A program made the position numbers and the translations under genes. Positions 1 through 8,604 of a stretch of DNA of 44,963 bases are shown in pieces. This stretch comes from an uncultured Gammaproteobacteria bacterium (GTDB taxonomy: Bacteria > Pseudomonadota > Gammaproteobacteria > Pseudomonadales > Pseudohongiellaceae). How positions within the stretch are numbered: position 1 is the first letter of the stretch; each line of letters begins with the position of its first letter. Under the pieces are notes generated by a model. The model was not told the origin of the DNA. It searched no databases and worked only from the letters and a program-made list of their open reading frames with translations. The stretch spans positions 1 through 44,963 of the forward strand of contig CALEJT010000053.1 in the NCBI GenBank assembly GCA_937898685.1, written 5' to 3'.

Positions 1-378
1 GCTGGCCTCGGGCATCGTGTCGAAGCTGAGGCTATGCCAGAGAAAGCGCGTTTCGGAGCTGGCGATCAGGGTGTGGCGTTCGCTTTCCTGACGCCAGTGG
101 AAGGGGCCGGCATCGGAGAGAGCCTGCATGTCGGCATTCTGATCCAGATAGCGAATGGTGTAGCGACCGGCACCCTGTTCATCGAGTGCGATCGGTTCCA
201 TGCGGAATTCGATGGCCTGGTCGAGCGTGCCGCAGTTGGCTTCGGCATCGCATTCCTGAGTGATGCGGCAATCCAATACCCGCACTGCACCTTCGGCCTG
301 CACTAGCGCCGGCAGCAAGCCGAGACCGAGTAGAAGAGAACGACGAACTTTGCTGAAAGTGGTGAGTAGTTTGCGCAT
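1..378 (-). CDS. Exported small protein, unknown function (3' part cut by window edge)
   Basis: The frame is open from an ATG at 378 down to base 1 (126 codons) with no stop, so the gene continues outside the window. A GAGG ribosome-binding site lies about 8 nt upstream of the ATG. The product starts with a clear Sec signal peptide: a basic n-region (MRKLL..KVRR), a leucine-rich core and a likely cleavage after VQA near residue 28. The mature part has three early cysteines (around residues 37, 43 and 50) and is otherwise acidic and polar, suggesting a periplasmic or secreted protein with a possible disulfide. I do not recognise the family. It is divergent from srkA, with 160 bp between the two starts. 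That the frame is real rests on the signal peptide and ribosome-binding site; the function is unknown. Confidence 0.7.
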   Translation of the reverse strand, partial: MRKLLTTFSKVRRSLLLGLGLLPALVQAEGAVRVLDCRITQECDAEANCGTLDQAIEFRMEPIALDEQGAGRYTIRYLDQNADMQALSDAGPFHWRQESERHTLIASSETRFLWHSLSFDTMPEAS

Positions 379-538
379 GATCGAGCCTCGCAAATCTGTT
401 GGCGGCAGCATCGCGCAGAATGCGGCGAAAGCAAAGTCTCTCCATATAAAGAAGTCGCTGAAGCAGCGGGGTGGCGCCCTGGCCGGCACGAGGCAAGGGG
501 AAAGCGGCTACAATCTGCCACTTTCATGGAGAGGCCGC

Positions 539-1519
539 ATGAATTCGCATCCCTACGACGCACTGGATCCGGAACGCGTATTGGCTGCGGTGGAGGGCAC
601 CGGGCTCCTTACCGATGGGCGCCTGCTTGCGCTCAACAGCTACGAGAACCGTGTTTATCAGGTGGGTATCGAGGGTGGTTCACCGGTGGTGGTGAAGTTC
701 TATCGCCCCGAGCGTTGGAGCCGCGAACAGTTGGAAGAAGAGCATGCCTTCCTGTTCGAGCTGGTCGAGGCCGAACTCGGTGTCGTGGCGCCGCTGGGCG
801 AACCGGGCCAGAGTCTGCACTGGAGCGATCCCTTCTGGTTTGCCGTCTTTCCCCGACGTGGTGGGCGCAGCCCCGAGCTCGACTTCGACACGCTCGAAGT
901 GCTCGGACACACGATCGGCAAACTGCATGCGATCGGCGCCCGCAGGCAATTCCACACGCGTGAAGCGCTCACGCTCGATTCCTTCGGGGAAGCGAGTGCG
1001 CAATTCCTGCTGCGTGAAAACTTCATTCCCGCCGATCTGCGCGTTGCCTATGAAACGCTCGTGCGTGATCTGCTGCAGCGCATGCGTCAGCGTTGGCAGG
1101 AGAGCAGGGGAGTGAACCTGAAGCTGCGTCTGCATGGCGATTGTCACACCGGCAACATCCTGATGCGTGACGAGCGCGTACTGCTGGTGGACTTCGATGA
1201 TTGCCGCAGCGGACCGGCGATCCAGGATCTATGGATGTTGCTCAGCGGCGAGCGCGAACAGCGTCAGGCACAGCTCAGTGCTCTCATCGAGGGCTACTCG
1301 GTGTTTTACGAGTTCGATGTGTGCGAACTCAATCTTATGGAAACGTTACGCACCTTGCGTCTGATGAACTACAGCGCATGGTTGGCACAGCGTTGGAGCG
1401 ATCCCGCTTTTCCCCGCAATTTTCCGTGGTTCAACACGCCGCGCTACTGGGCGCAGCACGTGTTGGAGCTGCGCGAACAACTCGCCGCACTCGATGAACC
1501 GCCGCTGCGGCTCTATTGA
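539..1519 (+). CDS. srkA: Stress response kinase A (YihE/SrkA-like Ser/Thr kinase)
   Basis: The product is a 326-residue cytoplasmic protein kinase of the choline/aminoglycoside-kinase fold. In E. coli the homologue YihE/SrkA protects against stress-induced death linked to the Cpx response. Visible motifs are the catalytic loop HGDCHTGNIL near residue 199 and the metal-binding LVDFDD near residue 218, and the whole length matches the family (about 328). The frame is open further upstream to 260, but the start at 539 is chosen because the family begins there (MNSHPYDALDPERV) and a GGAGAGG ribosome-binding site sits at 528-534. It is transcribed divergently from the exported protein at the left edge. 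About 100 bp separate its stop from the promoter of the receptor array, so it is probably monocistronic. Confidence 0.92.
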   Translation: MNSHPYDALDPERVLAAVEGTGLLTDGRLLALNSYENRVYQVGIEGGSPVVVKFYRPERWSREQLEEEHAFLFELVEAELGVVAPLGEPGQSLHWSDPFWFAVFPRRGGRSPELDFDTLEVLGHTIGKLHAIGARRQFHTREALTLDSFGEASAQFLLRENFIPADLRVAYETLVRDLLQRMRQRWQESRGVNLKLRLHGDCHTGNILMRDERVLLVDFDDCRSGPAIQDLWMLLSGEREQRQAQLSALIEGYSVFYEFDVCELNLMETLRTLRLMNYSAWLAQRWSDPAFPRNFPWFNTPRYWAQHVLELREQLAALDEPPLRLY

Positions 1520-1623
1520 TCGGGCGCAATCAATTCCACGAACGCGCTTGCAATTTTTCGCAGAAGCAGGGCAAACGTCGGAAATAAGCCACTATTTGTC
1601 ACTTCTTCATACTCAGCAATGAC

Positions 1624-1651
1624 TTGAAACTTACGCCGCATGGTGTAACCT
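1624..1651 (+). promoter_or_regulatory. Promoter of receptor copy 1
   Basis: The -35 is TTGAAA (1624-1629) and the -10 is TAACCT (1646-1651), spaced by 16. It is the weakest of the five but lies at the same distance (about 310 nt) from the receptor ATG as in the other copies and shares the local context GGTGTA at the -10, which is why I accept it. The rest of the gap between srkA and here (1520-1623) shows nothing I can name. Confidence 0.55.
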
Positions 1652-1657
1652 TCGCGC

Positions 1658-1964
1658 CCCAGGATCGGGGCCTGCCCCGGTCCGACGTTCCAGAGGGGAA
1701 CGTACGAACCGTACAAAGCCACGCAGTACCTTCATACGTCGTCACAAGCGACGTATGCACAACTACAAGCAAGTCTCTCAAGCAGAAGAGATAGCAACGC
1801 AGTAATCGACAGTAGAAAGCAGTCACTAGCGATAGTTGTTATTTCAAGCAAGAACGCAGCTAGAAGCACATAGACGACATACGTGCCACCACGCGGGTTC
1901 CGCTCCGCAGGGGTGTGTCTTTTCGCTTTGAAACTGCAGTCATCAACAAATCAAGGGGATTTAA
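1658..1964 (+). promoter_or_regulatory. Structured 5' leader of receptor copy 1
   Basis: This is the most diverged of five homologous leaders. It keeps the AGAGGGG block (1692-1698) followed by hairpin GTACG-aac-CGTAC (1702-1714). Next comes a second hairpin with a 9-bp perfect stem (CATACGTCG / CGACGTATG, about 1733-1757). The near-invariant block CGACAGTAGAAAGCAGTCAC follows around 1808, and then a GTTGTTATTTCA element. A distal stem before the ribosome-binding site is looser here (CACC..GGTG enclosing GCGG..CCGC). AAGGGGA at 1953-1959 precedes the ATG. The transcription start is inferred as about 7 nt after the -10. No known riboswitch class was recognised. Confidence 0.6.
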
Positions 1965-4900
1965 ATGGCTCCGAAATATCTGGGTGCCTCGCGCACCATC
2001 CTGTCCACTGCATTGGCGGCTGCAATCGCCAGCATGACTGGCGGCGTATATGCTCAAAGCGCCTCTGACCTCGATGAAATCGTGATCACCGGCTCCCGTA
2101 TCCGCATGACGGGTATGGAAACTCCAACGCCGGTTACCGCCATGGAAACGACCGAACTGACCGCCATGGCTCCCGGTAACATGATCGAATCGCTGAGCCA
2201 GTTGCCGCAGTTCCTCAACAACGCCACTCCGCAGACCAACACCAACTTCGCAGGCTCCGGTGGTGCTTCCAACCTGAACCTGCGTGGTATCGGCGCCCAG
2301 CGTACGCTGGTACTGCTCGATGGCCGTCGCGTAACGCCGTCCAGCCGTAACAACACTGTCGACATCAACCTGTTCCCTGACGCCATGATCCGTCGCGTGG
2401 AAACCGTTACCGGTGGTGCTTCCGCCGCTTACGGTACCGACGCAGTTGCGGGCGTGGTCAACTTCATTCTCGACACCGATTTCACCGGTGTTTCCGTCAG
2501 CGCCCAGAAAGGCGTCACCAGCCGTGGCGACAATGACAACTGGGAAGGCTCCTTCAGCTTCGGCACCGACATCGGTGAGAAAACCCACCTGTTGTTCTCC
2601 GCATCCGGTTATCAGGCCGATGGCATCGATGCCTACGAAGGCCGCGACTGGTACCAGGGCTGGGGCACGGTGACCAACCCGGCCTGGCAGGCTGCCGTCA
2701 ACGCCGGCGAGTGCCGCATCAACGTTCCGTGTGCCGCAGGTCCGCAGCTGATCCGCGCTCCGCACGTCGTTTCCACCCGTTACACCTTCGGTGGTCTGAC
2801 CGTTTCTCCGGTTGCTGAACTCAACAACCTGATGTTCCTGTCCGACGGCAGCGCCGTACCGTTCCGCTTCAGCCAGCTGAGCGCGCAGAGCGGCACCTGG
2901 TCGCAGTCCATCGACCGCGCTTACGGCGGCGGCAGCGGCGACAACTTCCACGCCGACCGCGGTGGTGAAGGTGGTCTGGTTCCGTCCATCGATCGTGACA
3001 ACCTGTTCTTGTACGTCGATCACGACCTCACCGATAACCTGACCGTCTACGGCCAGGTCGTCTACGGTGCCAACGAATCCGAATCGCCGGCCTTCACTGC
3101 TGTGCAGTTCAGCACCTACCAGGGCCGCATCTTCGCCGACAACGCCTTCCTGCCTGCTGGTCTGCGTCAGGCGATGCTCGACAACGGCGTCGACTCCGTC
3201 GGCTTCTCCACGATGCGCAGCTCCAAAGACCTCGGTCAGGCGCGTCTGAACGTCGAAAACGAGATGTCTTCCGCCACCATCGGTTTCAAATCCGAGATCA
3301 CCAGCGGTTGGTTCGAAGGCTTCAGCTTCGACGGCTACTATCAGAAAGGTGAAACGCTGTCCCGCATCCGCATGAACGACTTCGCGCGTGTGGACCGCAT
3401 CTTCCTGGCCATGGATGCAGTAGTGGGCCCGAACGGCACCATCGAGTGCCGCGCCGCTCTGTACGATCCGGCCACCTACGGCAACTGCGTACCGCTGAAT
3501 CTCCTCGGCGAAGGCCGCGCTTCCGCAGAAGCCATCGCCTACGCACTGGGCCGCGATGACGGCACCAACGTGAAAGTGCAGGCTGCCGACCTCGAGCAGG
3601 AAGTGATCGATCTGACGATGAGCGGTGAAGTATTCGAAGGTTGGGGCGCTGGCCCGATCTCCACTGCCTTCGGTGTGGCTTATCGTGAAGACTCCATCGT
3701 GCAGCGCATCCGCGACTACACCAACCCGACCATGGATCCGGCCAACGTAGCGGTTCCCTACAACGATCCGTCGCGCGGCATCCAGGGCATCCCGAACTAC
3801 TTCGCTGGTGCTCCGTCGGGCGTGCAGTTCGCCACCGCCAACCCCTTCACCGGCAAGATCACCGTGAAAGAGATCTTCAACGAGTGGATGATCCCGCTGG
3901 TTTCCGATCTGCCCTTCGCTGAGCAGATCAACGCCAACGTCGCCGCCCGTTGGGCCGACTACTCCGGTTCCGGCGAAGTCTGGTCCTGGAAGTACGGCGT
4001 AGACTGGACCGTGAACGACGAGATCCGTCTGCGTGGTACCGTGTCGCGCGACGTGCGCGCCGGCAGCTTGGCCGAGCGCTTCGACACGCAGCGCAACGGC
4101 TCCTCCGCGCAGGACCCGCTGCGTGGCGGCGAGTTCGGCACCTTCACTCAGATCGTAGGTGGCAACCCGAACATCGGCCCGGAAAAAGCGCTGACCTGGA
4201 CCGCTGGTATCGTCTATCAGCCGGAGTGGCTGGATGGTCTGTCGGTTTCGGCTGACTACTACTCCATCAACACCAAGGGTCTGATCGCACAGCTCGGCAC
4301 CGACAACATCATCAACGCTTGCGTGAATGGTGACGCCGGTCAGTGCGCCAACATCACCCGTGGCCCCGATGACGGTGCCGGCTACGGCGTTGGTCCGATC
4401 CTCGTCGTGAACAACCCCTACCAGAACCTCGGTGAAGCTCAGGTATCCGGTGCTGACCTCGAGATCAGCTACCGCACCGACGTGAACTGGTTCGGTGGTC
4501 TGGACGGCGACGGCGAGCGCATCAGCGTACGTGCGTTCTACAGCTACCTGCAGGACAACTGGATCGATTCGGACAACGACCCGAACACCGATACCAAGGT
4601 TCAGCAGGCTGGCGACATGAGCCTGGCCATGCCGCGCAACAAGCTGACCTTCAACGTGTCCTACATGTCCGGTCCGCTGACCCTGTTCGTACAGGAGCGC
4701 ATCATCGGTGACGGCAACTACTTCAACCGTTACCAGGGTGCCGACGTGATCGAAGGCGTGCAGATCAACGACAACAAAGTGTCTGCGACCTACTACACCG
4801 ACATCAACGCCACCTGGACCATCCCGCAGTCCAACGGCGGTGAGTTGGAGTTCTTCGCGAACGTCACCAACCTGTTCGACCGCGATCCGCCGATCCGCGG

Positions 4901-4997
4901 TAACTACTCCGACTTCTTCGGCTCCGTGCAGGCCATCGAAGCTCTGCACGACGTGCTGGGACGTCGCTACACCGCAGGCGTCCGTCTGCGCTTCTAA
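1965..4997 (+). CDS. TonB-dependent receptor, array copy 1 (class A)
   Basis: The product is a 1010-residue outer-membrane active transporter; substrate unknown. Residues 1-30 are a signal peptide (cut after VYA), followed by a TonB-box-like DEIVITG (37-43). A plug domain spans about 52-172 (including LNLRGIG, LVLLDGRRV, YGTDAVAGVVNFIL), and the rest is a long beta-barrel ending in YTAGVRLRF, with the terminal Phe expected for Bam-dependent insertion. Three close cysteine pairs, probably in extracellular loops, occur around CRINVPC, CRAALYDPATYGNC and CVNGDAGQC. It has class A middle segments (TFGGLTVSPVAELN; GETLSRIRM), as in copy 2. The start is fixed by AAGGGGA at 1953-1959. It is a self-contained unit with its own promoter, leader and terminator. 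The barrel is larger than typical siderophore receptors (700-800), so a bulkier ligand is plausible but not shown. Confidence 0.9.
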   Translation: MAPKYLGASRTILSTALAAAIASMTGGVYAQSASDLDEIVITGSRIRMTGMETPTPVTAMETTELTAMAPGNMIESLSQLPQFLNNATPQTNTNFAGSGGASNLNLRGIGAQRTLVLLDGRRVTPSSRNNTVDINLFPDAMIRRVETVTGGASAAYGTDAVAGVVNFILDTDFTGVSVSAQKGVTSRGDNDNWEGSFSFGTDIGEKTHLLFSASGYQADGIDAYEGRDWYQGWGTVTNPAWQAAVNAGECRINVPCAAGPQLIRAPHVVSTRYTFGGLTVSPVAELNNLMFLSDGSAVPFRFSQLSAQSGTWSQSIDRAYGGGSGDNFHADRGGEGGLVPSIDRDNLFLYVDHDLTDNLTVYGQVVYGANESESPAFTAVQFSTYQGRIFADNAFLPAGLRQAMLDNGVDSVGFSTMRSSKDLGQARLNVENEMSSATIGFKSEITSGWFEGFSFDGYYQKGETLSRIRMNDFARVDRIFLAMDAVVGPNGTIECRAALYDPATYGNCVPLNLLGEGRASAEAIAYALGRDDGTNVKVQAADLEQEVIDLTMSGEVFEGWGAGPISTAFGVAYREDSIVQRIRDYTNPTMDPANVAVPYNDPSRGIQGIPNYFAGAPSGVQFATANPFTGKITVKEIFNEWMIPLVSDLPFAEQINANVAARWADYSGSGEVWSWKYGVDWTVNDEIRLRGTVSRDVRAGSLAERFDTQRNGSSAQDPLRGGEFGTFTQIVGGNPNIGPEKALTWTAGIVYQPEWLDGLSVSADYYSINTKGLIAQLGTDNIINACVNGDAGQCANITRGPDDGAGYGVGPILVVNNPYQNLGEAQVSGADLEISYRTDVNWFGGLDGDGERISVRAFYSYLQDNWIDSDNDPNTDTKVQQAGDMSLAMPRNKLTFNVSYMSGPLTLFVQERIIGDGNYFNRYQGADVIEGVQINDNKVSATYYTDINATWTIPQSNGGELEFFANVTNLFDRDPPIRGNYSDFFGSVQAIEALHDVLGRRYTAGVRLRF

Positions 4998-5021
4998 TCA
5001 GCTCTCGAGCTGAACGCCGAA

Positions 5022-5068
5022 ACGGCGGGTGCGCACTCCTTCGGGAGCAGCGGCCCGCCGTTTTTTTT
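5022..5068 (+). terminator. Intrinsic terminator after receptor copy 1
   Basis: The stem is ACGGCGGG (5022-5029) with CCCGCCGT (5054-5061), with an inner ACTCC-ttc-GGAG hairpin, followed by a run of eight T. Related hairpins follow all five receptor genes. Confidence 0.92.
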
Positions 5069-5094
5069 CAAAAAATTTCCAAAAAAAATGAAAA

Positions 5095-5124
5095 TTGTTC
5101 AGAACTAGGATTCTGGTGTACGCT
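5095..5124 (+). promoter_or_regulatory. Promoter of receptor copy 2
   Basis: The -35 is TTGTTC (5095-5100) and the -10 is TACGCT (5119-5124), spacer 18. It lies just after the copy 1 terminator. Copies 3 and 4 have the same TTGTT- and TACGCT hexamers at the matching place. Confidence 0.72.
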
Positions 5125-5130
5125 CATGCG

Positions 5131-5433
5131 CGCCAACGTGTGAGTCCATGAGAATCACACGTCAGCTCAGAGGGGCGTGTACGTACCGACGTGCACGGGT
5201 AGTACCAATCTACGTAGTACCAAGCCGCGTAGTAACGATAACAAGAAGGTTCAAAGCCCACAGCACGACGTAGCAACGTTGTACCCGACAGTAGAAAGCA
5301 GTCACTAGAGGGGTGTTGTTTCAACGCATAAGCGCTGAAATTGCCTCGCCAACAATTAGACGGACTCAGTCCGCGAGGTGGCTATTGTCGCGCGTCGACA
5401 CATTAAAGCCGTTAATAAGAAAGGGGAAAAATA
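5131..5433 (+). promoter_or_regulatory. Structured 5' leader of receptor copy 2
   Basis: Conserved blocks in order are as follows. AGAGGGG is at 5169-5175. Hairpin GTGTACGT-accg-ACGTGCAC (5177-5196) has one G-U pair. A tandem CGTAGTA(A/C)CAA-like repeat around 5210-5245 can form CTACG/CGTAG. The invariant CGACAGTAGAAAGCAGTCAC is near 5286-5305. GTTGTTTCAAC follows near 5316. A distal compound stem has CCTCG (5344-5348) with CGAGG (5374-5378), enclosing CGGAC-tca-GTCCG (5361-5373). Then come GTGGCTATTGTCGCG and the ribosome-binding site AAAGGGGAAAA just before the ATG. The region is nearly identical to the leader of copy 3. I infer a structured untranslated RNA; no coding frame is conserved among copies. 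Confidence 0.68.
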
Positions 5434-8400
5434 ATGGCTCCTAAACGTCTACGTGCATCCCGCACCATCCTGTCCACCGCATTGGCAACCACCATCGCCG
5501 GCATGACCGGCGCTGCCTATGCCCAGGACTCCAACCTCGATGAAATCGTCGTCACCGGTTCTCGTATCCGCATGACGGGTATGGAAACACCGACGCCGGT
5601 GACCGCGATGGATTCGATGGAACTGACGACCATGGCTCCCGGCAACATGATCGAATCGCTGAGCCAGCTGCCGCAGTTCCTCAACAACTCCACTCCTCAG
5701 ACCAATACCAACTTCGCCGGCTCCGGCGGCGCCTCGAACCTCAACCTGCGTGGTGTGGGTTCGCAGCGTACGCTGGTGCTGCTCGATGGTCGTCGCGTTA
5801 CGCCGTCCAGCCGTAACAACACCGTCGACATCAACCTGTTCCCCGATGCCATGGTGCGTCGCGTGGAATCGGTGACCGGCGGCGCTTCCGCTGCCTACGG
5901 CACGGACGCGGTCGCAGGTGTGGTGAACTTCATCCTCGATACCGACTTCACCGGTGTTTCCATCAACGCACAGCGTGGTGTCACGAGCCGCGGTGATGGC
6001 CAGAACTGGGAAGGCTCCTTCAACTTCGGTACCGACATCGGCGAGAAGGCCCATCTGCTGTTCTCGGCCTCCGGCTATCAGTCCGATGGCATCGACGCCT
6101 ACGAAAAACGCGACTGGTACCAGGGCTGGGGCTTGGTGACCAACCCGGCCTGGCAGGCCGCGGTCGATCGTGGCGAGTGCAGCATGAACGTGCCCTGTGC
6201 CGCGGGCCCGCAGCAGATCCGCGCGCCGCACGTCGTATCCACGCGCTACACCTTCGGTGGTCTGACGGTTTCGCCGGTGGCGGAACTCAACAACCTGCAG
6301 TTCCTGTCCGATGGCACCGTCGTACCGTTCCGCTTCAGCCAGCTGAGCACGCAGAGCGGTAACTGGTCGCAGTCCATCGACAAGTCGTACGGCGGTGGCA
6401 GCGGTGACAACTTCCACGCCGACCGTGGTGGTGAAGGTGGTCTGATTCCGTCGATCGATCGCGACAACGCCTTCGCCTATCTCGACTACGACGTCTCCGA
6501 CAACCTGACCGTCTACGGTCAGTTCGTCTATGGCGCCAACGAGTCGGATTCGCCGGCCTTCACGCCGGTGCTGTTCTCGACCTACATGCCGCGCATCTTC
6601 GCCGACAACGCCTTCCTGCCCGAGGAACTGCGTCAGCGCATGATCGCCAACGGCGTCGACTCCGTCGGCTTCTCCTCGATGCGCAGCTCGAAGGACCTCG
6701 GTCTGGCGCGTCTGAACGTCGAGAACGAGATGTCCGCCTACACCTTCGGCTTCAAGTCGGAGATCCAGAGCGGTCTCTTCGAGGGCTTCAGCTTCGATGG
6801 CTACTACCAGAAGGGTGAGACGCTCTCGCGCATCCGCATGAAGGACTATGCGCTGACCGATCGTCTGTTCCTCGCGATGGATTCCATCGTGGCTCCGAAC
6901 GGCTCCATCCAGTGTCGCGCCGCCATCTACAGCCCGGCCGAGTATGGCAACTGCATCCCGCTCAACCTCCTGGGTGAAGGTCGCGCCACCAAGGAAGCGA
7001 TCGACTACGTGCTGGGTCGCAGCGACGGCACCAACGTGAAGGTGCAGGCCGCCGACCTCGAGCAGGAAATCGTCGATCTCTCGATGAGCGGCCAAGTGTT
7101 CGAGGGTTGGGGCGCAGGCCCGATCTCGACCGCCTTCGGTCTGGCCTATCGCGAAGACTCGATCGTGCAGCGCATTCGCGACTACTCGAACCCGCTGAAC
7201 GATCCGAGCAACATCGCAGTGCCTTACAACGATCCGGCGCGCGGCATCCAGGGCATCCCGGCCTACTTCGCGGGCAACGCGTCGAACGTGTTGTTCTCCA
7301 CCGCGCAGCCCTTCAAGGGCAAGATCACCGTGAAGGAGCTCTTCAACGAGTGGATGATTCCGCTCGTCTCCGACGCGCCGTTCGCGGATCAGATCAATGC
7401 CAACGTCGCAGCACGCTGGGCCGATTACTCTGGCTCGGGTGAGGTGTGGTCGTGGAAATATGGTCTCGACTGGACCGTGAACGACGAAATCCGTCTGCGT
7501 GGTACCGTCTCGCGCGACGTGCGCGCCGGCTCTCTGTCCGAGCGCTTCGACCAACAGCGTAACGGCTCGGCTGCGCAAGACCCGCTGCGTGGTGGTGAGG
7601 TGGCCAGCTTCGGTCAGATCGTCGGTGGCAACCCCAACATCGGTCCGGAGAAAGCGCTGACCTGGACCGCTGGTTTCGTCTATCAGCCGGACTGGTTGGA
7701 TGGTCTGTCGATGTCGCTCGACTACTACTCGATCAACACCAAGGGTCTGATCGCGCAGCTCGGCACCGACATCATCATCAACGCCTGCGCCAACGGCGAC
7801 GTCGGCCAGTGTGCCAACATCGAGCGTGCGCCCGATGACGGTGCTGGTTGGGGTGTTGGACCGATCGTTCTGGTTAACAACCCGTATCAGAACCTCGGTG
7901 AATCGCAGGTATCCGGTGCCGACCTCGAAATCAGCTACCGCACCGACGTGAACTGGTTCGGTGGTCTCGATGGCGACGGTGAGCGCATCAGCGTACGTGC
8001 GTTCTACAGTTACCTGCAGGACAACTGGATCGACACCGACAACGACCCCAGCACCGACACCAAGGTGCAGCGCGCTGGCGACATGAGCCTGGCCATGCCG
8101 CGCAACAAGCTGACCTTCAACGTGTCGTACATGACGGGTCCGCTGACCTTGTTCGTGCAGGAACGCATCATCGGTGAAGGCAATCACACCAACCGTCTCA
8201 ACGGTGCGGACGTGACCGAAGGTGTGCAGATCGACAACAACACGGTGAAGGCCGCGTACTACACCGACCTCAACGCCACCTGGACCATTCCGCAGGCTGG
8301 CGGCGGTGAGCTCGAGCTGTTCGCGAACGTCACCAACGTGTTCGATCGCGACCCGCCGATCCGTGGCTGGTGGCACGACTTCTTCGGTGCCGTGCAGCAG

Positions 8401-8463
8401 ATCGATGCGCTGCACGACGTCCTTGGTCGTCGCTACACCGCGGGCGTGCGTCTGCGCTTCTGA
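5434..8463 (+). CDS. TonB-dependent receptor, array copy 2 (class A)
   Basis: This is a 1009-residue paralogue of copy 1. The signal peptide ends at AYA near residue 30, then QDSNLDEIVVTG carries the TonB-box-like stretch. The plug domain and barrel follow as in copy 1, ending GVRLRF. Class A segments are present (TFGGLTVSPVAELN; ANESDSPAFTPVLF; GETLSRIRM). Compared with copy 1 it differs through the barrel, for example SNPLNDPSNIAVPYN instead of TNPTMDPANVAVPYN. The three cysteine pairs are kept. The start at 5434 has a strong AAAGGGGAAAA ribosome-binding site and the family N-terminus MAPKR. The gene has its own promoter, leader and terminator. The transported substrate is unknown. A frame of nearly full length on the opposite strand is a codon-bias shadow. 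Confidence 0.9.
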   Translation: MAPKRLRASRTILSTALATTIAGMTGAAYAQDSNLDEIVVTGSRIRMTGMETPTPVTAMDSMELTTMAPGNMIESLSQLPQFLNNSTPQTNTNFAGSGGASNLNLRGVGSQRTLVLLDGRRVTPSSRNNTVDINLFPDAMVRRVESVTGGASAAYGTDAVAGVVNFILDTDFTGVSINAQRGVTSRGDGQNWEGSFNFGTDIGEKAHLLFSASGYQSDGIDAYEKRDWYQGWGLVTNPAWQAAVDRGECSMNVPCAAGPQQIRAPHVVSTRYTFGGLTVSPVAELNNLQFLSDGTVVPFRFSQLSTQSGNWSQSIDKSYGGGSGDNFHADRGGEGGLIPSIDRDNAFAYLDYDVSDNLTVYGQFVYGANESDSPAFTPVLFSTYMPRIFADNAFLPEELRQRMIANGVDSVGFSSMRSSKDLGLARLNVENEMSAYTFGFKSEIQSGLFEGFSFDGYYQKGETLSRIRMKDYALTDRLFLAMDSIVAPNGSIQCRAAIYSPAEYGNCIPLNLLGEGRATKEAIDYVLGRSDGTNVKVQAADLEQEIVDLSMSGQVFEGWGAGPISTAFGLAYREDSIVQRIRDYSNPLNDPSNIAVPYNDPARGIQGIPAYFAGNASNVLFSTAQPFKGKITVKELFNEWMIPLVSDAPFADQINANVAARWADYSGSGEVWSWKYGLDWTVNDEIRLRGTVSRDVRAGSLSERFDQQRNGSAAQDPLRGGEVASFGQIVGGNPNIGPEKALTWTAGFVYQPDWLDGLSMSLDYYSINTKGLIAQLGTDIIINACANGDVGQCANIERAPDDGAGWGVGPIVLVNNPYQNLGESQVSGADLEISYRTDVNWFGGLDGDGERISVRAFYSYLQDNWIDTDNDPSTDTKVQRAGDMSLAMPRNKLTFNVSYMTGPLTLFVQERIIGEGNHTNRLNGADVTEGVQIDNNTVKAAYYTDLNATWTIPQAGGGELELFANVTNVFDRDPPIRGWWHDFFGAVQQIDALHDVLGRRYTAGVRLRF

Positions 8464-8488
8464 TCGGCTTCTGAGCTGAACCACCAAG

Positions 8489-8540
8489 ACGGTGGGTGCG
8501 CACTCCTGCGGGAGCAGCGGCCCACCGTTTTGGCGTTTTT
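8489..8540 (+). terminator. Intrinsic terminator after receptor copy 2
   Basis: The stem ACGGTGGG (8489-8496) pairs with CCCACCGT (8521-8528), with an inner CTCC..GGAG hairpin, then TTTTGGCGTTTTT. Against copy 1 the C-G pair became T-A (CGGCGGG to CGGTGGG, with CCCGCCG to CCCACCG), a compensatory change that supports the stem. Confidence 0.88.
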
Positions 8541-8568
8541 GTGAGTGATTTTTTTAAAAAAACGGGAA

Positions 8569-8598
8569 TTGTTCGGAGTCGAGCTTCTGTTGTACGCT
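8569..8598 (+). promoter_or_regulatory. Promoter of receptor copy 3
   Basis: The -35 is TTGTTC (8569-8574) and the -10 is TACGCT (8593-8598), spacer 18, the same hexamers and spacing as copy 2. Confidence 0.72.
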
Positions 8599-8604
8599 CG
8601 TCGC

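Noticed and set aside
260..538. N-terminal extension of SrkA to 260
   Set aside because: It lies over the divergent exported-protein gene, has no family similarity, and the ATG at 539 has its own ribosome-binding site.
1658..1964. Known riboswitch (cobalamin, c-di-GMP, TPP) or self-cleaving ribozyme in the leaders
   Set aside because: I do not see the conserved cores of these classes (no cobalamin box, no GEMM core, no CTGATGA..GAAA hammerhead arrangement).
1860..4949. Open frame of 1029 codons antisense to receptor copy 1, with similar ones opposite copies 2, 3 and 4
   Set aside because: The antisense codons are exactly in register with the sense codons, so they stay open simply because the receptors avoid TTA, CTA and TCA. 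The translations have no signal, domain or ribosome-binding site, and the frame is interrupted opposite copy 5.
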